A stretch of DNA of 23,866 bases from the NCBI GenBank assembly GCA_003427395.1, contig BFEA01000698.1, forward strand, positions 44,649 to 68,514, given 5' to 3'. The position numbers were made by a program, and so were the translations under genes. Source of the stretch: Chara braunii (lineage: Eukaryota; Streptophyta; Charophyceae; Charales; Characeae). Of this stretch, positions 17,212 through 23,866 are shown in pieces; within the stretch, counting starts at the first letter, position 1, and every line of letters begins with the position of its first letter. The notes beneath the pieces were generated by a model, which was not told the DNA's origin, ran no database searches, and was given only the letters and a program-made list of their open reading frames with translations.

Positions 17212-17287
<76 letters not shown>
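17212..17287 (+). repeat. Poly(A) tract of 76 at the 3' end of copy 1
   Basis: Seventy-six uninterrupted A following tctttaac. Copy 2 has 21 A before the window ends. Such a long pure tract points to a recent retroposition tail, or to assembly across a homopolymer. Confidence 0.9.
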
Positions 17288-17289
<2 letters not shown>

Positions 17290-17832
17290 ACCACACGTGA
17301 ATTACAAAAGACAGCCATCTCCATCCCCTCTTCCTCAAACCACACCTCACCACCTCCTCCCTCTTACCCTTCGAACCCTACCCCTGCGCCTTTGGGGGAA
17401 GAAAGATTCCTTTCGTCCCGCTGTCTGCTTCCGCAAGCTACTTAGCTCAACGCAATACGCCAATCACCAAAGGCATAACCGGCCATCTTCGATTCACCCA
17501 ACTCGAAAATAGTGCGGCACCCTCTCGCCAAACCCGTTGGCGAGTCGCCACAGGGGGTCTAAACCACCATCTACTTACCTAATACTTACCCGTGGCTGAG
17601 GAAGAGGACACATGTGGCCGACGTTGATTAGATTGTCGTTCCCCTCTGCAGCACGTTCTACGGTGGAGCACGTGCCAACCAATGTCATTGCCGCTCCCTT
17701 GCGCCGTTCCTCCTGCATGCCGTTCGTCCTGCATGTACCGCTCTCTCTCGGGTAAACACCCGTTCTAAAAACGCGCCTCAATTCAGTCAGGGATGGAGGC
17801 GCACATGGTCACCTTCCGCTTCGTAGATCGGC
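17288..17832. other. Unique sequence without recognisable gene
   Basis: Pyrimidine-rich start (17310-17390), then mixed sequence. One perfect hairpin CTCGCCAA-acccg-TTGGCGAG is at 17524-17544. A minus-strand ORF (17575-17781) shows no motif I recognise. Confidence 0.4.
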
Positions 17833-18162
17833 GAGCCAACTATCCGCCCGTCATCCCTTCACTCCACCAACAAGCCAACTATCCACCCGCCATCTCCTCA
17901 CACCACCGACGAGCCAGCCATCCGCCCGCCATCCCTTCACCTGCCTCGCCCCCGCCATAGAAGCACGCCACGCTACCACCCGCCATCTCCTCACACCACC
18001 GACGAGCCAGCCATCCNCCCGCCATCCCTTCACCTTCCTCGCCCGCGCCATNGNAGCACGCCNCGCNACCANCCGCCANCTCCTCACACCACCGACGAGC
18101 CAGCCATCCGCCCGCCATCCCTTCACCTTCCTCGCCCGCGCCATGGGAGCACGCCGCGCAAC
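17833..18162. repeat. 93-bp minisatellite, about 3.3 copies
   Basis: The marker ccatctcctcacaccacc recurs at exactly 93-bp steps (17891, 17984 and, with N bases, 18077). Shorter degenerate units precede it from 17833. Because 93 is a multiple of 3, the minus strand reads as 31-residue repeats (GWLVGGVR motifs), which produces apparent ORFs with no known family. Seven N bases at 18017-18079 show that the middle unit was not resolved. Confidence 0.9.
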
Positions 18163-18676
18163 TCATCGCAACCTACAGCAGCACGACCGCGCCGTGAGAA
18201 AACCCATGTGCAGGCGCTATCAGGCCGGGTGCAGCACTCCCAGCAGCGCTGCGCCCTTCCGCAAAAGGAAAAATTCCTTCATGTGGATATCATCTCACCA
18301 TCACCATGCCGCTGTTATCAACATATCGCTCTTCACATCACCATTTGCACATCGCCCAATAACAGTACATCACCCCGGGCCCGCTCATCATCGACAGACC
18401 ACCGGTTGCCTCCCACTAGCAGATCACCCCATATTCAATTATCAACAGATGGCCATCACCCGTGGACAACAGATTACTCATCCCCGTTACCCATTAACAG
18501 CAGATTACCTATCACCCATCACCCATCACTTGTTATGCATCTCCATTCGCCCGGTCATCAACAGATCACCCTTCACCCATCACCTTCTCATCAATGGATC
18601 TGCCATCACAATGGATGATACAGTGGAGATCATCCATAATGACGGGGCTTTATGCCACCCCCATTAAGCCCGCCAT
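18163..18676. repeat. Degenerate atcacc/catcaac-rich simple repeat region
   Basis: From about 18285 to 18610 the sequence is built from loose variants of catcacc, catcaacagatcacc and catcaccc. A 174-codon + strand frame (18143-18667), rich in His, Pro, Ile and Thr, arises from this composition and is not taken as a gene. Confidence 0.55.
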
Positions 18677-19740
18677 TGCATGGGTCCTGGGGACCAACTC
18701 ATGCGAGAGTGTTCACAGCATGCATCATCATCATACACAATGAGTTGAAGTCACACACATCAGACAAAGGAGAGGTAAGAAGAGAACCGAGTTGCGCAGC
18801 TTATATTATCAAAAACATGATTACAGAGAGTATCATAGTTCCCTGAGTTCAAACGCTCAACCAGCAGCAGCATAACTCTCTCAACCAACTCGTCATTGTG
18901 GCTTCTACAAATCAGCGCCACCTCTGCAGATTACATCCAACTCAGGTAAGTAGTCACCATCGCCGAACCTTCCTTGCACCCCTCTGTCTCAGTTCCTTCT
19001 TCCCTACTATGCATGTACACTCCCTTCTCTCTCACAAGGATCTACTCAAATGCTACTCATAGAAGAACTACTACTAACCCTCTACCTACTACTAACTCGC
19101 TGGGCAGCTATGGCTGCTTCCCTCTCCAGCGCCCAGTCTTCTTCCCTCAGTCTAGCGCAACTTCACCCTCCAGCGCTGCTCCTCCTGGCTGGCGCACAAG
19201 TGCTTCAGCACTTCCACGCGCAGAATGCCAGTAGGAGCAGCGCTTGAGGGTGAAGATGCGCTAGACTGAGGGAAGAAGACTGGGCGCTGGAGAAGGAAGC
19301 AGCCATAGCTGCCCAGCCAGTTAGCAGTACGTAGAGGGTTAGTAGTAGTTCTTCTATGAGTAGCATTCAGAGTAGATCCTTGTGAGAGAGAAGAGAGTGT
19401 ACATGCATAGTAGGGAAGAAGGAACTGAGACAGAGGGGTGCAAGTAAGGTTCGGCTATGGTGACTACTTACCTGAGTTGGATGTAATCTGCAGAGGTGGC
19501 GCTGATTTGTAGAAGCCACATTGACTAGTTGGTTGAGAGAGTTATGCTGCGCTGGTTGAGCGTTTGAACTCAAGGAACTATTATCCTCTTTGTAATTATG
19601 TTTTTGATAATATAAGCTGCGCAACTCGGTTCTCTTCTTACCTCTCCTTTGTCTGATGTGTGAAGACTTCAACTCATTGTGTATGATGATGATGCATGCT
19701 GTGAACAGTCTCGCGTGAGTTGGTCCCCAGGACCCATGCA
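18677..19740. repeat. Large inverted repeat: ~515-bp arms, short central loop (fold-back element)
   Basis: 18677-19193 is the reverse complement of 19227-19740 with scattered mismatches and small indels. The outer ends match exactly (TGCATGGGTCCTGGGGACC). The spacer of about 33 bp contains its own small hairpin (aagtgcttcagcactt). The 4-bp CCAT directly flanks both ends (18673-18676 and 19741-19744), a possible target duplication. Each arm can be read as TG...CA, so the arms may be two LTR-like sequences in inverted orientation; alternatively this is a foldback transposon. A perfect GTAAGT donor occurs in the left arm (18946-18951). A transcript across it would form a hairpin of about 0.5 kb. 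Arm mismatches argue against a foldback sequencing artefact. Confidence 0.85.
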
Positions 19741-20300
19741 CCATCCTGGACGACCTTCGCCTGCTCTGTTATTTTGCTCGCCGAGAGTGGTCTGGTTTTT
19801 ATCACAGTGCCACGTGAAATGGTTTAAAATTTAAATCGATGGGCTATGGATGCATTCCGCAATTCTGCTTCATTGAGTGGAAGACTATGCTGTCTTACGT
19901 GGAATTACCAGATCATGATTGATCTGCCATGATCTTGAGTGAGACTACTGCTGCGCCAGGTGAAATCCTTTCGAGTCATTTTCTGATTGATTTGCCATGA
20001 TCTCACAAGTGCCAGGTGGAATCATTTGATTGCTCTGCAATGATCCTGACAGCCATGTCAGGTGTAATTATTGGAATCAGTTGCCATGGGCCAAGGTTGG
20101 GGTCATCCAGAATGGCGGGTCTGATGTTGCTGCCCACATTAGGCTTGCCACTCTTCGTGGCCTTCGACTGAAATGCCCTTCGGCGGTTGGATTGGAGAGA
20201 GTGGGACATTCTGTTCATTGAAATCTGCTCTGATCCGCCAAGTGTCACGTGGAAACACCTTGTGATTTTCGTTAGGGTTTTGGTTAAATAGGCCTCATTT
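19741..20300. repeat. Degenerate tandem repeats with GCCAGGTGRAAT and TGCCATGATC motifs
   Basis: Variants of gccacgtgaaat recur at 19809, 19955, 20011, about 20053 and about 20238, often followed by gatt.at.tgccatgatc (19921, 19989, 20032). The clearest step is 56 bp (19955 to 20011). Units are too diverged for a firm period. No gene is seen. Confidence 0.45.
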
Positions 20301-20383
20301 GGAATTCCATTTTGTTTTTAAGTGGACCCTAATCAGGCTACGTTTGTGTTTTCTTGCAACAATTTAGGGTATCGTGGTTTTAA

Positions 20384-20582
20384 ACCACCAGTACCTGGCC
20401 CAGCTATCGGCCTCGGCGCTTCCCGTATACTCGCCGCGCCATTTGGGCTTCGGCCTGCTGGACCGCATTGGCTGGAGGCCGCAGGCAAAACGAAAAAAAA
20501 AATTGCGACGGTGGCTCGGCAGGACTTGGCGCGCAGCGTGCTGGGAGGCTCGGATTCAATAGCTGAGCGAGGTACTGGTAGT
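20384..20582. mobile_element. MITE-like element with 24-bp terminal inverted repeats flanked by TTAA
   Basis: ACCACCAGTACCTGGCCCAG... (20384-20407) is the reverse complement of 20559-20582 with 3 mismatches. TTAA lies directly outside both ends (20380-20383 and 20583-20586), the target duplication of piggyBac-type elements. The 151-bp interior has no ORF of note and includes an A10 tract. The left edge also sits in a 15-bp palindrome (20374-20388), which could by itself create the TTAA, so the assignment is tentative. Confidence 0.4.
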
Positions 20583-20616
20583 TTAAGATATTAGAGTGGC
20601 TTTTGAAAGAAAAGGG

Positions 20617-20674
<58 letters not shown>

Positions 20675-20753
20675 CGCCCCCCCCAGGTAATTTCAAAAAT
20701 TTTTTTTTTAACAACTTTTCCCCCATCTGGATTTTTAACTTCCCCCCCTAAAC

Positions 20754-20780
<27 letters not shown>
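20617..20780. repeat. Homopolymer-rich junction: A54, 83-bp spacer, A27
   Basis: A54 (20617-20670) is followed by ccttcgcc plus a spacer almost entirely made of C, T and A runs, then A27 (20754-20780) and copy 2, which again starts ccttcgcc. Such sequence is hard to read accurately and is a weak point of the assembly. Confidence 0.8.
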
Positions 20781-20784
<4 letters not shown>

Positions 20785-22520
20785 CGCCACACAGACTTCC
20801 GAAACATTTGTCCTTTCAAATTCCGGCATTCTACTTCCCTCGTGACAGGTGGGCACACCTCGACAAAAATGGCGGTTGTCAGGGTCACTACCCTGACATA
20901 TGGTCATCGTGAGGGCCCATTTTCACAAGACCCGATTGAGGCTTTTGAGTTTCGGGCAGTGACAGGCCGGAGGGACGGTCCTCTTCGAAATGCTTTTCGA
21001 GTGCATTCGGACTGACACGTGTAAAAATGTGAGAAATGCGAGTTGGCTCGAAAGGCTGTGTGGCGAAGATGGAGGGCCTCGCTCCACCACTCTCGAAATG
21101 TGCAAAATGATACTGAATCTTCAGCTAGAACAAGGAAAGATACATCGCCACTCTCGAAATGTGCAAAATGAGAACGAACTTCCCGCTAGAACATGGCCAG
21201 ATGCACCTGCCACATTTTTGTCGTTTTCACATTCCGAGAGTGGTGTGGCGAGGCTCTATTACTCAGGTTGGGGATATATAAGTCAGATCTGCAGAGGGAT
21301 TATCATACTCATCATTCATCTGGCTTTCACGCAACAACGCCCTCTTCAAGGGAGAACTTCAGGGCCTCGTTCGACACCACTACAAATGTAAGGATTCTTA
21401 GAAAATCATCGTTCCACCACACCCTAATCACGATGAAAACGAACTCCGGAATATTTCCACATTTTGGGCTTGTAGGGTCCGCCCTAAAAAATAAGGGCGG
21501 CCCAGGCAAGACGATGGAAATCTCTAGGGAGTCGTCCGAGGTGACTTGAAATGTGAGGGTGGGACCCTACGGATCGCGTCATTCATGGAGGCTGTGGCAC
21601 CTTCACAGACGTCCGTGCCCAACAGGCCGACCTTCTGACACCCAGCCCTCCTCGCCTGAGATGTAAGGGCGGGTGAGTGTAGGGTCTTCCTCATGGGTTG
21701 TGGAACGAAAAACAAAGTTAGGGTAAATTAATCAGCCTCGGTTTCCAGCACAATGGCGTCACTCTCAATGATGTACTTGAGGGACGCTGGACCCGGTTTC
21801 CAGCAGGTGATGCTCCCCACCAATAGATGGCAATGATGCTGAGGGCATACTGGTTGTCCACTTCAGACAAAGCAACAGTGTCCACCATTACTGCAATCAT
21901 AATGGAGGCGAACCTCCGCTACTATCCCTCGGAGGTCTCTCTCGGTGCGTTGGCAAGGTTTGCCAAGCTATCCGGAAGTCGCTGGGGGGCTATGCTCTCC
22001 GGCATGTACCCCGGATTGAGAAGTTTTCGGGCAGTATGAAGGAGTGTACAATATTCAGAATAGAAGCTTTGGGTACGGGAAGCGAGTTTCATGTCGGGTG
22101 GGGTGTTCTGTGGGAAATGTGAGCCGATCAGTGTACAATATGCAGTAGGGATTTTGAATCACATTTTTGAAATCGCGCCGAGATGAATTTCTGATTTTTT
22201 TCGGGAGAATTTTTTACTTCTTTTTCGAAGGAATGTAAGAATAGAACGGTCAGAATGAACTGGGACTGACAACCGGGAAAGGCAGTAAAAGTATTAGGCC
22301 TACAAAAAGCTACCGGGAACAGGGTATTGCGCAAGCGGAGCGAGTTAACAATACCGGCGTGCTTAGCGATCAGAAGAACCACGTACTGGACGGAAGCTAT
22401 AGTGGGAGGGCGTCAGGCTAAAACATAGTAATACCGGGAAGGGGGGAAAGAGGGTGGTACACGAAGAGGAACGGGGGGTATGGCAGAAGAAACAGCAGAG
22501 TTTGGACTCAGCGAGTATAA

Positions 22521-22832
22521 CAAGGAAGGGCGAAGGCAGAAAGGGAAGAGGAAGACGAAGAATGGAGGCAGCAGATACTTAAGTGGGAAGGGAAGCAAGC
22601 GGTGATCGCGGAAGTGACAAACATAGTACGAACGGGTGAGGAGATGGCGGAAGAGGAAGGGGAAGGTATGGGGGAAGAGCCAGAGACGGTTCTTGCCGAG
22701 GATTTTGAAGAAAGAAGGCAAGGACGGTGGAAGGTACGTAGGGAAGGTTCGGGAGAAGAATGTGAGAATGAATCGGTACTACAAAATAGCCAAAGGGGGT
22801 CAAGGTGTTGGGCGGGAGAAGTACTAAGATAA
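22521..22832 (+). pseudogene. Glu/Arg-rich coiled-coil ORF fragment (copy 2)
   Basis: Same frame, residues and upstream frameshift as at 15887-16198. No independent information beyond confirming that the break is in both copies. Confidence 0.35.
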
Positions 22833-22981
22833 GGCGGAAGGAAGATGCGCGTAGAGGTAGGGATAGGATAGAAGTGACGACGGGGTAGGACCTTCACAGG
22901 TTTTTGATGAGATCTCATGAACGGGGAAACTATATAACAGAGATGGTAATACAGCATACCATCTCAGGTTTATACGAAGAG

Positions 22982-23061
22982 TTCTCCTTGGGTTCAGCCC
23001 CCTGATGAGCTGTCGCTGTACGTCGACAGCGAAACGCGTCGGGGAATTACGTACTAGAGAA
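22982..23061 (+). ncRNA. Type I hammerhead ribozyme (copy 2)
   Basis: CTGATGA at 23002-23008, helix II GCTGTCG/CGACAGC, GAAA at 23031-23034, ACGCGT then C at 23040 (predicted cleavage after it) and GGGG at 23041-23044. Identical to copy 1 and on the same strand, so a transcript spanning both would be cut twice, releasing a 6634-nt fragment. Confidence 0.85.
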
Positions 23062-23205
23062 GAGAAGAGTGTGCTAAGAATGAGGAGTGCGGGAGCGTTG
23101 TATGTTTGCAGGGTGTATGAAGCTCGACTCAGCTGAGTGGCGAGATCGTTAATTTTTTTTGCGAGTTTTTGTAAAGCTCGGCACAGTTGCATGGTGAAGC
23201 ATACA

Positions 23206-23240
<35 letters not shown>
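23206..23240. repeat. (CAT)n microsatellite (copy 2)
   Basis: Same length and position relative to the ribozyme as in copy 1. Confidence 0.9.
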
Positions 23241-23866
23241 GTCGTGTCATCTTCTTTCTGGTTTTCTGGATTTTGGTAGCATCTAGCCTTTGCTCTTATC
23301 TAGGGTATCGGTGCTCACAGATGGTAGAACCCGGACTGATGTCAACAGAGTTGCTTTGTTCTGTGCCCCTGGTTCGTCGATGTCAGAACGACGCTGGCCG
23401 GAGCTGGGGTGTTGCCCTGTAACCTGCAAATCGCAGGAGTGCGAGGCCTTGTAGAAAGATCTGGGTGTTGCCGAGGGAGGAAGGTAATTCAGTGGTGAAT
23501 GGGGGGGGGCTGCGAGGTGGTGAGAAGAGATCAGCAATGGGGGACATTGGTTAGGAAGGTATTGTTTCAAGGTAACTTTGTTCTGATATAAGGAAGGCTA
23601 GGTGTTGTTCTAAGTTTAGGAGGCCAGAATAGGTGATATAGCGTAATTGTAATCATCATCATCAGTAGAGTCAACATCACTAATTTCATCAATCACAATC
23701 AGATTCAGTATCAACATTATAGGAGGGACACTGAGCGCGGTTCTCAGTATGTCTGGTTCGGTCTCTCCGGGTAGACTGTGAGGACCCCGGCCTCAATATT
23801 TTCATTGAATATCAGCATTGGGCACTGGGCCCATTGATCTTTAACAAAAAAAAAAAAAAAAAAAAA

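Larger units (their letters stand above)
20781..23845 (+). repeat. 3065-bp direct repeat, copy 2
   Basis: Same sequence as 14147-17211 at offset 6634. Sub-features lie at the same offset: motif cluster and TATATAA 21076-21282, coiled-coil fragment 22521-22832, hairpin 22940-22965, hammerhead 22982-23061, (CAT)n 23206-23240. The 3' A tract (23846-23866) is cut by the window end. Zero visible divergence, even in the microsatellite, means a very recent duplication or an assembly duplicate. Confidence 0.9.

Noticed and set aside
17200-17445. Poly-lysine ORF
   Set aside because: Translation of the A76 tract.
18143-18667. 174-codon His/Pro/Ile-rich + strand ORF
   Set aside because: Composition follows the catcacc-type simple repeats; no domain.

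Overview
This window is repeat-dominated eukaryotic nuclear DNA. The evidence is poly(A)-tailed retroposons, a tRNA-derived SINE with a target-site duplication, a U6 snRNA retrocopy, an LTR element primed by tRNA-Asp, LINE ORF1 and ORF2 fragments, minisatellites and long A tracts. There is no operon-like gene packing. The tRNA-Asp primer site and the plant-type LINE ORF1 suggest the green lineage. The style (long degenerate retroelements, acidic or coiled-coil Gag-like ORFs) reminds me of a large charophyte-type algal genome such as Chara, but that is an impression, not proof. The coordinates look like a whole contig: it starts inside an LTR and ends inside a poly(A) tract.

Layout. (1) 1-7807: a gag-only, non-autonomous LTR retrotransposon on the + strand. 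It has the end of the 5' LTR (1-297), a tRNA-Asp PBS (300-317), a long C-poor leader, a broken upstream ORF (2677-3297), a Gag-like ORF with an RGG tail and one in-frame stop (3540-4880), and a 3' LTR (about 4977-7807). No protease, RT or integrase is visible. (2) 7808-9705, minus strand: a LINE-type ORF1 (DUF4283-like region plus zinc knuckle) into which the LTR element has inserted antisense; a 121-bp perfect palindrome lies at its 5' end. (3) 9812-11464: a possible degenerate exon, a tRNA-derived SINE with a 14-bp TSD, and a U6 snRNA retropseudogene with poly(A). (4) 11985-12591, minus: an exon of a Pmp-type beta-helix protein. (5) 12936-13610, minus: the 3' end of a LINE ORF2, then degenerate short repeats. 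(6) 14147-17211 and 20781-23845: two apparently identical 3065-bp direct repeats, offset exactly 6634 bp and bounded by A tracts. Each carries a canonical hammerhead ribozyme core, a (CAT)n tract and a frameshifted coiled-coil ORF. (7) 17288-20780, between the copies: a 93-bp minisatellite, a roughly 515-bp-arm inverted repeat with short loop, degenerate tandem repeats, a small MITE-like element and homopolymer-rich sequence.

The most interesting item is the hammerhead ribozyme in the duplicated 3-kb unit. Its core and helix II are perfect. Helix III is minimal and self-complementary (ACGCGT), the arrangement expected of ribozymes that act as dimers, and two copies lie in direct orientation. 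No complete host gene is visible; the only likely host coding sequence is the beta-helix exon. Identity calls rest on reading motifs by eye, with no database search.
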